From assembly GCF_040782645.1 (NCBI RefSeq), contig NZ_CP160403.1, positions 7,041,001 through 7,105,000 on the forward strand: DNA of 64,000 nt, written 5' to 3'. A program made the translations under genes and the position numbers. Of this stretch, positions 35,730 to 43,749 are shown piece by piece (within the stretch, counting starts at the first letter, position 1; each line of letters starts with the position of its first letter). Source of the stretch: Streptomyces sp. HUAS ZL42 (GTDB lineage Bacteria > Actinomycetota > Actinomycetes > Streptomycetales > Streptomycetaceae). Below the pieces are notes generated by a model, which did not search any database, had not been told where the DNA came from, and saw only the letters and a list, made by a program, of their open reading frames with translations.

Positions 35730-36164
35730 ATGCGGCTGCTGCGCTCCACCGACCTGGCCCTGCGTGTCCTCATGAGGCTCGCCGTCACCGGCGGGTCCAG
35801 CCCCACGACCCGCGAGGTCGCGGCGGACATGGACGTGCCGTACACGCACCTGGCGAAGGTCGTCGCCGAACTCCAGCATATGGGGTTGCTCGACGCCCGG
35901 CGCGGCCGGGGCGGCGGGCTCTCCCTCACCGAGAAGGGCCGCACGGCGTCCGTGGGCGCCCTCGTCCGCGCCTTCGAGGGGGAGGGCGACGTCGTCGAGT
36001 GCGAGGGCGCCACACCGTGCCCCCTGAACTCCGCCTGCCGGCTGCGCGGCGCGCTGCGCCGGGCCCAGGAGGCGTTCTACGCCTCGCTGGACCCGCTGAC
36101 CGTGAACGACATGGTCGCCGCCCCGACGGGGCCGTTGCTGCTGGAGATCGGCCGGGCGTCTTAG
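35730..36164 (+). CDS. nsrR: NsrR-type Rrf2 nitric-oxide-sensing repressor
   Basis: A 144-residue Rrf2-family regulator. The winged helix (about 20-60) includes TREVAADMDVPYTHLAKVV. Three cysteines, Cys91, Cys97 and Cys103 in CEGATPCPLNSAC, have the x5/x5 spacing of Streptomyces NsrR, where they hold a 4Fe-4S cluster that nitric oxide destroys. The nitric-oxide dioxygenase gene hmpA lies next to it, convergent. Both promoters carry similar palindromes. The stop codon falls within the left end of an inverted-repeat element. Confidence 0.93.
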   Translation: MRLLRSTDLALRVLMRLAVTGGSSPTTREVAADMDVPYTHLAKVVAELQHMGLLDARRGRGGGLSLTEKGRTASVGALVRAFEGEGDVVECEGATPCPLNSACRLRGALRRAQEAFYASLDPLTVNDMVAAPTGPLLLEIGRAS

Positions 36165-36293
36165 GGCCCTTCTGAGGGATCTCCGCGGCGTCGCGACGCC
36201 CGGCACGCTCCTCCACTGCCTCAAAGGGCGTGGGAGGTGCCCCACTCGCCGGACGCCGCTCCTTGTCCCACGGAGACCCATCAGAAGGGCCCT
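36163..36293. mobile_element. 131-bp inverted-repeat element (MITE-like)
   Basis: The ends are 25-bp inverted repeats (36163-36187 and 36269-36293) starting AGGGCCCTTCTGA, with 22 of 25 positions matching. Inside lie a 14-bp palindrome GGCGTCGCGACGCC and another partial fold. It encodes nothing. No clear target duplication is visible, so a very elaborate bidirectional terminator between convergent nsrR and hmpA is the alternative. Confidence 0.55.
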
Positions 36294-36336
36294 CCAGTCG
36301 CCTTTGCGGAGTCCCGGGCAGGTCGGGCGAAGTCCG

Positions 36337-36434
36337 CTGCGGTCCGGCAGCGGCCTGAAGGGGTGCAGGGCCGCATCGATCATGCGGCTCCGCCGCGCGG
36401 GCGCGACCGGCCACGATGGCGCCGCAGACGATCG
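36337..36434 (-). repeat. Copy A of a ~100-bp 3'-end repeat
   Basis: Read on the minus strand, just after the hmpA stop, it contains TGCGGCGCC, then TCGTGGCCGGTCGCGCCCGC, GCGGCGGAG and ATGATCGAT. The same order and near-identical sequence occur just after malG at 49515-49613. Both copies read in the direction of the gene before them. Confidence 0.65.
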
Positions 36435-36465
36435 ACGGCACAGCGCGGCGCCTGCAGTGGAGCGC

Positions 36466-37653
36466 TCAGCCCTCCTGGGCCAGCCACAGATCCGGCCCGA
36501 ACACCTCGTAGTGGATGTCGGCCGGTGCCACGCCCTTCTCGATCAGCTGGGCCCGTACCGCGCGCATGAACGGCAGCGGGCCGCACAGGTACGCGCGCGT
36601 GCCGGGCGCGACGGGCACGCGCGCGAGGTCGGCGAGCCCCGAGTGGGCGGCCGCCGGGGCGTCCTCCTCGTACCAGAAGTGGACAGCCGCCTCCGGCAGC
36701 TTCCCCGCGTACGCCTCCTGGTCGTCGCGCAGGGCGTGCTCGGCGGGGGAGCGGTCTGCGTGCACGACGGTGACCGGGGCGCGGTGCCCGGACTCGGCGA
36801 GCTGCTCCAGCATCGCGACCATCGGGGTCACGCCGATGCCGGCGGAGGCGAGCAGCAGGGGCGTGTCCGCGGCGTCGTCGAGGACGAGGTCGCCGTAGGG
36901 GGCCGACAGCTGCAGAACGCTGCCCTCGCGCACGCGCGCGTGGAGGTGGTTCGAGACCTCGCCGTCGGGTGCCGTGCCGTCGTGGACCCGCTTCACGCTG
37001 ATCTGCCGCACCGTCGCGTCCGGCGCCCCGGAGAGGCTGTACTGCCGTATCTGGCGGGCACCGTCCGGGAGCTCGACGCGTACGGAGACGTACTGCCCCG
37101 CGCGGAAGCCGGCCACCGGTCCGCCGTCGACGGGCCGCAGCCGGAAGGTCACGACGTCGGCGGTCTCCGTGACCCGCTCCACGACCTGCCAGTCCCGCCA
37201 GCCGGGCTCGCGGGCCTCCTCGTACAGCCGCTTCTCGATCGCGATCAGCGCGTTCGCCATCAGCCAGTAGACCTCGTCCCAGGCGGCCGCCACCTCGGGG
37301 GTGACGGCCTCGCCCAGCACATCGGCGATGGCGGCGAAGAGGTGCTCGTGGACGATCGCGTACTGCTCGGGCGTGACGCCCAGCGACGCGTGCTTGTGGG
37401 CGATCCGGCCGAGCATCGCGTCGGGCCGCCGGTCCGGGTGCTCCAGGAGGTGCGTCGCGAAGGCGGCGATCGAACCGGCCAGGGCCTGACGCTGGGTGCC
37501 GGCGGCCTGGTTGCCGCGGTTGAAGAGGTCGCGCAGCAGCTCGGGGTGGGCGGCGAACATCCCGGCGTAGAAGCGCTCGGTGATCTCGCCCAGGGCCGCC
37601 CCGACGGCGGGGAGGGTGGCGCGGACGGTGGCGGCGGACGGCTCGGACAGCAT
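36466..37653 (-). CDS. hmpA: Flavohaemoprotein nitric oxide dioxygenase
   Basis: A 395-residue enzyme that converts nitric oxide to nitrate using oxygen and NAD(P)H. The globin domain covers about 1-138 with the proximal haem His in AHKHASLGV. An FAD-binding domain follows (about 150-255, RQYSLSGAPD), then an NAD-binding domain (SAGIGVTPMVAML, and YLCGPLPFM near the end). AAGGAG precedes the ATG. A strong palindrome overlaps its promoter and nsrR is its neighbour, so repression lifted by nitric oxide is expected. Confidence 0.95.
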   Translation of the reverse strand: MLSEPSAATVRATLPAVGAALGEITERFYAGMFAAHPELLRDLFNRGNQAAGTQRQALAGSIAAFATHLLEHPDRRPDAMLGRIAHKHASLGVTPEQYAIVHEHLFAAIADVLGEAVTPEVAAAWDEVYWLMANALIAIEKRLYEEAREPGWRDWQVVERVTETADVVTFRLRPVDGGPVAGFRAGQYVSVRVELPDGARQIRQYSLSGAPDATVRQISVKRVHDGTAPDGEVSNHLHARVREGSVLQLSAPYGDLVLDDAADTPLLLASAGIGVTPMVAMLEQLAESGHRAPVTVVHADRSPAEHALRDDQEAYAGKLPEAAVHFWYEEDAPAAAHSGLADLARVPVAPGTRAYLCGPLPFMRAVRAQLIEKGVAPADIHYEVFGPDLWLAQEG

Positions 37654-37692
37654 CGGGGCTCCTTGTGGCTCGGCTGATCGGCACCGTATTTA

Positions 37693-37715
37693 AACTTGCA
37701 TCCAAGATGCAAATT
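37693..37715. promoter_or_regulatory. NsrR operator at the hmpA promoter
   Basis: AACTTGCATCC and AGATGCAAATT are 11-bp halves around one central base, the 11-1-11 layout of NsrR sites (consensus half AAGATGCATTT). The inner arms TTGCATC and GATGCAA are perfect. On the minus strand the site covers a TTGCAT -35 and runs up to an AT-rich -10 region, about 40-60 nt before the hmpA start. Confidence 0.8.
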
Positions 37716-37970
37716 AAAGGGAAGTGGTGTCGCTCACGCAGGAGCTCGCGCAGGAAAGGGGTCGGCCATTACGGATGTCGGTCCGAGCAGGCAAGATGGG
37801 CGGAAGAGCAGTACACCTGCCCGACGTGAGGCGTTCGGGCCGCGGTCGCTTCGGCGATCAAGGTCCGCAACGCGCATGAAATGCTGTTGTGGTGGGATGC
37901 TCAGGTGCCCGACCGCCTCCCGCGGTACCGGAGACAGGCGGCCTGACCAGCAAGGATGGGGAAGCGGAAG

Positions 37971-39332
37971 ATGGACAAGCAGCAGGAGTTCGTGCTCCGG
38001 ACGTTGGAGGAGCGCGACATCCGGTTCGTACGGCTGTGGTTCACGGACGTGCTGGGCTTCCTCAAGTCCGTGGCCGTGGCCCCGGCCGAGCTGGAACAGG
38101 CCTTCGACGAGGGCATCGGCTTCGACGGCTCCGCGATCGAGGGCTTCGCCCGGGTCTACGAGTCCGACATGATCGCCAAGCCGGACCCCTCGACCTTCCA
38201 GGTACTGCCCTGGCGCGCGGAGGCCCCCGGCACCGCCCGCATGTTCTGCGACATCCTCATGCCGGACGGCTCCCCGTCCTTCGCCGACCCGCGCTACGTC
38301 CTGAAGCGCGCCCTGGCCCGAGCCTCCGACCTGGGCTTCACCTTCTACACCCACCCCGAGATCGAGTTCTTCCTCCTGAAGGACAAGCCGGTCGACGGCA
38401 CCCGCCCGACCCCCGCCGACAACTCCGGCTACTTCGACCACACCCCGCAGAACGTCGGCATGGACTTCCGCCGCCAGGCGATCACCATGCTGGAGTCGAT
38501 GGGCATCTCGGTCGAGTTCTCCCACCACGAGGGCGCCCCCGGCCAGCAGGAGATCGACCTGCGGTACGCCGACGCCCTGTCCACAGCGGACAACGTCATG
38601 ACGTTCCGCCTGGTCATGAAGCAGGTGGCGCTGGAGCAGGGCGTCCAGGCGACGTTCATGCCGAAGCCGTTCTCCGAGCACCCCGGCTCGGGCATGCACA
38701 CGCACCTCTCCCTCTTCGAGGGCGACCGCAACGCGTTCTACGAGTCCGGCGCCGAGTACCAGCTCTCCAAGGTCGGCCGCTCCTTCATCGCCGGCCTGCT
38801 GCGGCACGCGGCGGAGACCTCGGCCGTCACCAACCAGTGGGTCAACTCCTACAAGCGCATCTGGGGCGGCTCCGAGCGCACCGCGGGCGCCGGCGGCGAG
38901 GCCCCGTCCTACATCTGCTGGGGCCACAACAACCGCTCGGCCCTGGTCCGCGTCCCGATGTACAAGCCCGGCAAGACCGGCTCCGCGCGCGTGGAGGTCC
39001 GCTCCCTCGACTCCGGCGCCAACCCGTACCTGGCGTACGCGGTGATGCTGGCCGCCGGCCTCAAGGGCATCGAGGAGGGCTACGAGCTCCCGCCCGGCGC
39101 CGAGGACGACGTCTGGGCCCTCTCCGACGCGGAGCGCCGCGCGATGGGCATCGAGCCGCTGCCGCAGAACCTCGGCGAGGCGCTGACGCTGATGGAACGC
39201 AGCGATCTTGTCGCCGAGACGCTCGGCGAGCACGTCTTCGACTTCTTCCTGCGCAACAAGCGGCAGGAGTGGGAGGAGTACCGGTCCGAGGTGACCGCGT
39301 TCGAGCTTCGGAAGAATCTGCCTGTGCTGTAA
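37971..39332 (+). CDS. glnA2: Glutamine synthetase-like enzyme GlnA2
   Basis: A 453-residue type I glutamine synthetase-like protein. Key motifs: GFDGSAIEGFARVYESDM, THPEIEFFLL and HHEGAPGQQEIDLRYADAL (metal ligands), GSGMHTHLSL, NSYKRI and RVEVRSLDSGANPYLAYAV. I start at the ATG at 37971 (GGAAG upstream), which gives the length I recall for S. coelicolor GlnA2; an ATG 15 nt earlier is in frame. The NLYDLPP-type adenylylation tyrosine segment is replaced by VWALSDAER (about 380-390), so GlnE should not modify it. Related Streptomyces enzymes have been reported to glutamylate polyamines, not ammonia; I cannot tell which here. Confidence 0.93.
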   Translation: MDKQQEFVLRTLEERDIRFVRLWFTDVLGFLKSVAVAPAELEQAFDEGIGFDGSAIEGFARVYESDMIAKPDPSTFQVLPWRAEAPGTARMFCDILMPDGSPSFADPRYVLKRALARASDLGFTFYTHPEIEFFLLKDKPVDGTRPTPADNSGYFDHTPQNVGMDFRRQAITMLESMGISVEFSHHEGAPGQQEIDLRYADALSTADNVMTFRLVMKQVALEQGVQATFMPKPFSEHPGSGMHTHLSLFEGDRNAFYESGAEYQLSKVGRSFIAGLLRHAAETSAVTNQWVNSYKRIWGGSERTAGAGGEAPSYICWGHNNRSALVRVPMYKPGKTGSARVEVRSLDSGANPYLAYAVMLAAGLKGIEEGYELPPGAEDDVWALSDAERRAMGIEPLPQNLGEALTLMERSDLVAETLGEHVFDFFLRNKRQEWEEYRSEVTAFELRKNLPVL

Positions 39333-39375
39333 CGGTTCGTTCGCCGTTGGGGCGTGGGGTCGCGTTGACGGCCCC

Positions 39376-39393
39376 GCGCCCCTGAAGGGGCGC
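39376..39393. terminator. Bidirectional terminator after glnA2
   Basis: GCGCCCC and GGGGCGC form a perfect 7-bp stem with a TGAA loop. It lies between the convergent glnA2 and VOC genes and touches the VOC stop codon. I recall GCGCCCCTGAAGGGGCGC as a frequent Streptomyces terminator type. Confidence 0.8.
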
Positions 39394-39827
39394 TACTGAG
39401 CCGCCAGTTTCGCCAGTACCTGGTGGAGTGGCTCCGTCAGTCGTCGCTTGTACTCCTGGATCGCCCAGCCGTTGCCGTCCGGGTCCTTGAAGTACATGAA
39501 CGTGGCGCCGTCCTGGGGTGCGAACTGCTGGGGCTCGGTCACCTCGAGGCCGCGGGACTTGAGCTCCTCGTAGGCCGCCTTGGCGTCCGTCACGCAGAGT
39601 TGCATGCCGTGGTACGTGCCCGGCTGCGGTGTGCCCGTCGGGACCCTCAGTCCGTCCACCAGGGCGATGGAACAGCCCGAACCCGGCGGTGTCAGCTGGA
39701 CGATCCGGACCCCGGGCATCACCTCGCCGTCGAGGTCGACGTGGAAGCCGACCTTGTCGCGATAGAACTCCTTGGCCCGGTCCACGTCGGAGACCGGCAG
39801 CAGGATCACTTCGAGGCTCATGTCCAT
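39393..39827 (-). CDS. VOC-family (glyoxalase-like) protein
   Basis: A 144-residue vicinal-oxygen-chelate protein with two beta-alpha-beta-beta-beta modules. The first starts LEVILLPVSDVDRAKEFYRDKVGF, and the second ends in the typical FKDPDGNGWAIQEY, in which the Glu is a metal ligand. The family spans glyoxalases, dioxygenases and antibiotic-binding proteins; the substrate is not evident. The start may be either Met1 or Met3. It runs in the same direction as the broken PPOX-type gene, 21 nt apart. Confidence 0.88.
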   Translation of the reverse strand: MDMSLEVILLPVSDVDRAKEFYRDKVGFHVDLDGEVMPGVRIVQLTPPGSGCSIALVDGLRVPTGTPQPGTYHGMQLCVTDAKAAYEELKSRGLEVTEPQQFAPQDGATFMYFKDPDGNGWAIQEYKRRLTEPLHQVLAKLAAQ

Positions 39828-39848
39828 GGCGTGACTCCCTTGTCGACG

Positions 39849-40393
39849 TCAGTCGAACCGCCAGCGCGTCTGGCTGAACGGCTCCCCCTTACCGAAGCCG
39901 AAAACCGTGCGCGGCGCCACCGCGAAGACGGCGGCGTGGCCAGGACCGTGGTGGAAATAGCCATCCCGTACCTCGAAGTGCCAGAAACCGCCGTACTTCG
40001 CCTCCCACGCCGCGGCCAGCTCGCGCAGCCTGCCGTCGTCGGACACGCGCGCAGCCTCGCCCTCCACCACCAGGTCGTAGCCCTTGTTCCAGGTGCCGGT
40101 GCCGGTGGTCAGCACGACCTGCGGGTTCTCCGCGAGGTTGCGTGCCTTGCGCTTCTCCGGCCCGGTGCAGAAGTGCAGGGCGCCGTGCGCCCAGACCGCG
40201 GGCAGCGGTGATGGGGGTCCCCCCATGCCTTCAGGGCTATGGGGGAATGCGGCCGCCCGTCCGGTCGTACCGTCGAGATCCAGAACAGCTCGGCCTCGGC
40301 GAGCAGGGCCTCGGCCTCGGGCCAAGGGGTGGCGGTGGCTGACGTGTCGCTGTAACGGGGGTCGAGAAGGGTCTCGGGTTCGTTGTCGGGCAT
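39849..40393 (-). pseudogene. PPOX-type flavin-binding protein gene, broken by insertion
   Basis: The intact gene would encode a pyridoxamine-phosphate-oxidase-like protein of about 165 residues. The N-terminal part (MPDNEPETLL to FWISTVRPDGRPH) reads well from the ATG at 40393, with AGGAGG upstream. After GRPH the frame enters a 35-nt palindrome and comes out wrong. The expected continuation PLPAVWAHGALHFCTG to TRWRFD is intact in another frame to 39849. As 35 is not a multiple of three, the gene should give only a short useless product. A sequencing error could mimic this only if it lay within the repeat. Confidence 0.85.
40212..40246 (-). repeat. 35-nt palindromic insertion in the PPOX-type gene
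   Basis: On the minus strand it opens TCCCCCATAGCC, turns through CTGA and closes AGGCATGGGGGGA, then runs into CCCCCATC. Its right end, GGGGGGACCCCCATC, is identical to that of the insertion in phoD, while the stem interior differs. This is the direct cause of the frameshift. Confidence 0.75.
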
Positions 40394-40533
40394 CGGCCGA
40401 CCTCCTGTCGTGTCCCTACGACAGGGCAGACCCTCCGGGCCTGCGGAACTCATCGCCGCACGCCGCGGCGCTCCTCCCAGGTACTGCGGTTACGCTCGAG
40501 CGGGTACGACCTTGATCCGACGGGAGACGGGGC

Positions 40534-43530
40534 ATGACGGCGCCGGGGCGCAGGAGCAGTACGTTCAGCAGGCTGCTGCGGCACGGTTTCACCGATCCCT
40601 CGGCCGCCGAGCGGCTGCTGGAGAGCGCGGAGCTCGCCACTGTTCGCAACGACCCGGTGCTCCTCGAGGCGCTCGGCGCGACCGCCGATCCGGATCTCGC
40701 CCTGCACGGTCTCGTACGGCTCCTCGAGGCGCAGCGGGAACCGGTCGCACGCCGCGAGCTGCTCGACACGCTGATAGCGGCCAAGCCGCTGCGCGACCGG
40801 CTGCTCGGGGTGCTCGGCGCCTCCGCCGCGCTCGCCGACCACCTGGCGCGGCACCCGAGCGACTGGCAGGCGCTCGTCATGTACGAGCCGCGCGACCTGC
40901 ATCCGGGGGTGGACGAGTTCGAACGCGGGCTCGCCGCGGCCGTCGACCCGGTGTCCCTGCGCGTCGCCTACCGGCGCTGTCTGCTGTCCATCGCCGCCCG
41001 AGACGTGTGCGGCACCACCGACGTCGCCGAGACCGCCGCCGAACTAGCCGACCTCGCCACCGCGACCCTGCGCGCCGCCCTCGCCATCGCCCGCGCCGCC
41101 GCGCCCGACGACGCCGCGCTGTGCCGGCTGGCGGTCATCGCGATGGGCAAGTGCGGGGGCCACGAGCTCAACTACGTGTCCGACGTCGATGTGATCTTCG
41201 TGGGCGAGGCCGCCGAAGGGGCCGACGAGGGCAAGGCACTGCGCGCCGCGACCAAACTGGCCTCGCACATGATGCGGGTGTGCTCCGAGACCACCGTCGA
41301 GGGGTCCATCTGGCCCGTCGACGCCAATCTGCGGCCCGAGGGCAGAAACGGTCCGCTGGTGCGCACGCTCAGCAGCCATCTCGCCTACTACCAGCGCTGG
41401 GCCAAGACCTGGGAGTTCCAGGCGCTGCTCAAGGCCCGCCCCGTGGCCGGCGACATCGAGCTGGGCGAGGAGTACATCGCCGCGCTCGAACCGATGGTGT
41501 GGAAGGCCGCCGAGCGCGAGAACTTCGTCACCGACGTGCAGAAGATGCGGCGGCGGGTGGTCGAGAACATCCCCGCCGCCGAGATCGAGCGCGAGCTCAA
41601 GCTCGGCCCCGGGGGACTGCGCGACGTCGAGTTCGCCGTGCAGCTGCTGCAGTTGGTGCACGGGCGGACGGACGCCTCGCTGCGCAGCGGCACCACGCTC
41701 GACGCGCTGCAGGCGCTGGCCGCGGGCGGGTACGTCGGGCGGGACGACGGCACACAGCTCGACGAGGCCTACCGGTTCCTGCGCTCCATGGAGCACCGCA
41801 TCCAGCTCTACCGGCTGCGCCGCACCCATCTCGTCCCCGAGGACGAGGCCGATCAGCGCCGCATCGGACGCTCCCTCGGCCTGCGCACCGACCCGGTCGC
41901 CGAGCTGAACCGCGAGTGGAAGCGGCACGCCGGCGTCGTACGCCGTCTGCACGAGAAGCTGTTCTACCGCCCGCTCCTCGACGCCGTCGCGCAGCTCGCC
42001 CCCGGCGAGGCGCGGCTGAGCCTGGAGGCGGCGCGGGAGCGGCTGGTCGCCCTCGGGTACGCGGACCCGGCGTCCGCGCTGCGGCACCTGGAGGCGCTCG
42101 CGTCCGGCGTCACGCGCAAGGCGGCGATCCAACGGACCTTGCTGCCGGTGCTGTTGGGCTGGTTCGCGGACTCGGCCGACCCGGACGCGGGGCTGCTCAA
42201 CTTCCGCAAGGTGTCGGACGCGTTGGGCAAGACGCCCTGGTACCTGCGGTTGCTGAGGGACGAGGGCGCGGCCGCGGAGAACCTCGCGCGGGTGCTGTCG
42301 GCGGGGCGGCTGGCGCCCGATCTGCTGATGCGGGCGCCCGAGGCGGTGGCCCTGCTCGGCGAGGGCGACGGGGGTGGGCTCGAGCCTCGGGGGCGGGCAC
42401 ACCTGGAGCAGGAGATCCTGGCCGCGGTGGGGCGGGCCGAGAACGCCGAGCAGGCGGTCACGGCGGCGCGTGGCGTACGGCGGCGGGAACTGTTCCGTAC
42501 GGCCGCCACCGACATCGTCAGCTCCTACGGCACCGAGACCCAGCCGGCCGAGCCCGATCAGGGGGCGCTCGTCGACCGGGTGGGCGGCGCGGTGTCGGAC
42601 CTGACGGCCGCGACGCTCGCGGGGACGTTGCGGGCCGTGGTGCGGGAGGTGTGGGGGGACACCCTGCCGACCCGCTTCGCCGTGATCGGCATGGGGCGGT
42701 TCGGCGGGCACGAGCTGGGCTACGGGTCGGACGCGGACGTGGTGTTCGTGCACGAGCCGCGTGAGGGCGTCGAGGAGCGGGAGGCCTCGGAGGCGGCGAA
42801 CAAGGTCGTCGCCGAGATGCGGCGGCTGCTGCAGATCCCCAGCTCGGATCCGCCGCTGCTGATCGACGCGGATCTGCGGCCGGAGGGCAAGTCGGGGCCG
42901 CTGGTGCGGACGCTGAAGTCGTACGAGGCGTATTACCGCCGGTGGTCTCTGGTGTGGGAGTCGCAGGCGCTGCTGCGGGCCGAACCCGTTGCGGGGGACG
43001 AGGGTCTCGGGCGGCGGTTCATTGAGCTGATCGATCCGCTGCGGTATCCGGCGGAGGGGCTCGGGGAGGAGGCCGTACGGGAGATCCGGCGGCTGAAGGC
43101 GCGGATGGAGTCGGAGCGGCTGCCGCGCGGCGCGGATCCGAAGCTGCACACCAAGCTCGGGCCCGGGGGGCTGTCGGACGTCGAGTGGACCGTGCAGCTG
43201 CTGCAGCTGCGGCACGGGTGGGCCGAGCCGGGGTTGCGGACGACCCGGACGCGGGAGGCGCTGGCCGCGGCGCGTGCTGCCGGGCTCATCTCCGGGGAGT
43301 ACGCCGGGATCCTGGACGAGGCGTGGGTGCTGGCCACGCGGGTGCGGAACGCGGTGATGCTGGTGCGGGGGCGGGCCGGGGACACGTTTCCGTCCGAGAG
43401 CCGGGAGCTCGCGGCGGTGGGGCGGTACCTGGGGTACGGGCCGGGGCATGTGGGGGAGATGCTGGACGGGTATCGGCGTACGACGCGCCGGGCTCGGGCG
43501 GTGGTGGACGAGCTGTTCTACGGGGCGTGA
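40534..43530 (+). CDS. glnE: Bifunctional glutamine synthetase adenylyltransferase/deadenylase
   Basis: A 998-residue enzyme that adds and removes AMP on glutamine synthetase I and so tunes nitrogen assimilation. It has two nucleotidyltransferase domains, each with a GGHEL-x-Y-x-SDxDV metal motif: GGHELNYVSDVDVIFV near residue 207 (deadenylation half) and GGHELGYGSDADVVFV near 722 (adenylation half). Each is followed by a helical domain (GPGGLRDVEFAVQLLQL and GPGGLSDVEWTVQLLQL). Length and order are normal for actinobacteria. Its likely target, the housekeeping glnA, is not in this window; the nearby glnA2 seems to lack the modified tyrosine. Confidence 0.96.
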   Translation: MTAPGRRSSTFSRLLRHGFTDPSAAERLLESAELATVRNDPVLLEALGATADPDLALHGLVRLLEAQREPVARRELLDTLIAAKPLRDRLLGVLGASAALADHLARHPSDWQALVMYEPRDLHPGVDEFERGLAAAVDPVSLRVAYRRCLLSIAARDVCGTTDVAETAAELADLATATLRAALAIARAAAPDDAALCRLAVIAMGKCGGHELNYVSDVDVIFVGEAAEGADEGKALRAATKLASHMMRVCSETTVEGSIWPVDANLRPEGRNGPLVRTLSSHLAYYQRWAKTWEFQALLKARPVAGDIELGEEYIAALEPMVWKAAERENFVTDVQKMRRRVVENIPAAEIERELKLGPGGLRDVEFAVQLLQLVHGRTDASLRSGTTLDALQALAAGGYVGRDDGTQLDEAYRFLRSMEHRIQLYRLRRTHLVPEDEADQRRIGRSLGLRTDPVAELNREWKRHAGVVRRLHEKLFYRPLLDAVAQLAPGEARLSLEAARERLVALGYADPASALRHLEALASGVTRKAAIQRTLLPVLLGWFADSADPDAGLLNFRKVSDALGKTPWYLRLLRDEGAAAENLARVLSAGRLAPDLLMRAPEAVALLGEGDGGGLEPRGRAHLEQEILAAVGRAENAEQAVTAARGVRRRELFRTAATDIVSSYGTETQPAEPDQGALVDRVGGAVSDLTAATLAGTLRAVVREVWGDTLPTRFAVIGMGRFGGHELGYGSDADVVFVHEPREGVEEREASEAANKVVAEMRRLLQIPSSDPPLLIDADLRPEGKSGPLVRTLKSYEAYYRRWSLVWESQALLRAEPVAGDEGLGRRFIELIDPLRYPAEGLGEEAVREIRRLKARMESERLPRGADPKLHTKLGPGGLSDVEWTVQLLQLRHGWAEPGLRTTRTREALAAARAAGLISGEYAGILDEAWVLATRVRNAVMLVRGRAGDTFPSESRELAAVGRYLGYGPGHVGEMLDGYRRTTRRARAVVDELFYGA

Positions 43531-43547
43531 GCCAGCCTCCGGCGGTT

Positions 43548-43612
43548 GGGCCGGTTCGCCTGCGGGGGGTGTTGCCTGCGGTGGGGCGGGCCGGTTTGCC
43601 TGCGGCGGGTGG
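43548..43612. repeat. Degenerate tandem GCCTGCGG repeats after glnE
   Basis: GCCTGCGG-N-GGG appears at about 43558, 43574 and 43598, and a longer unit GGGCCGGTTYGCCTGCGG recurs 40 bp apart (43548 and 43588). The 219-nt gap between convergent glnE and PAP2 genes holds no gene that I can support; imperfect CCG/CGG hairpins fill the rest. Confidence 0.5.
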
Positions 43613-43749
43613 TCCGTCGGGTGGGGGCGGTGTGTTTGTCTCCGGTGGACCAGCTGAGCGACGGGCTGCGACGCACCGCCCCGGCCCGCTCCCGTCGTCC
43701 GGCGGCTGTCCCGCCGTCGTGGCGGAGAAGCGGCCCCGCCGGCGTGGCG

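Noticed and set aside
36163..36293. Insertion sequence
   Set aside because: The element is 131 bp, codes for no transposase and has no clear target duplication; at most it is MITE-like.
40109..40325. Programmed frameshift in the PPOX-type gene
   Set aside because: There is no slippery sequence or known recoding signal; the frame change coincides exactly with a 35-nt palindromic insertion.
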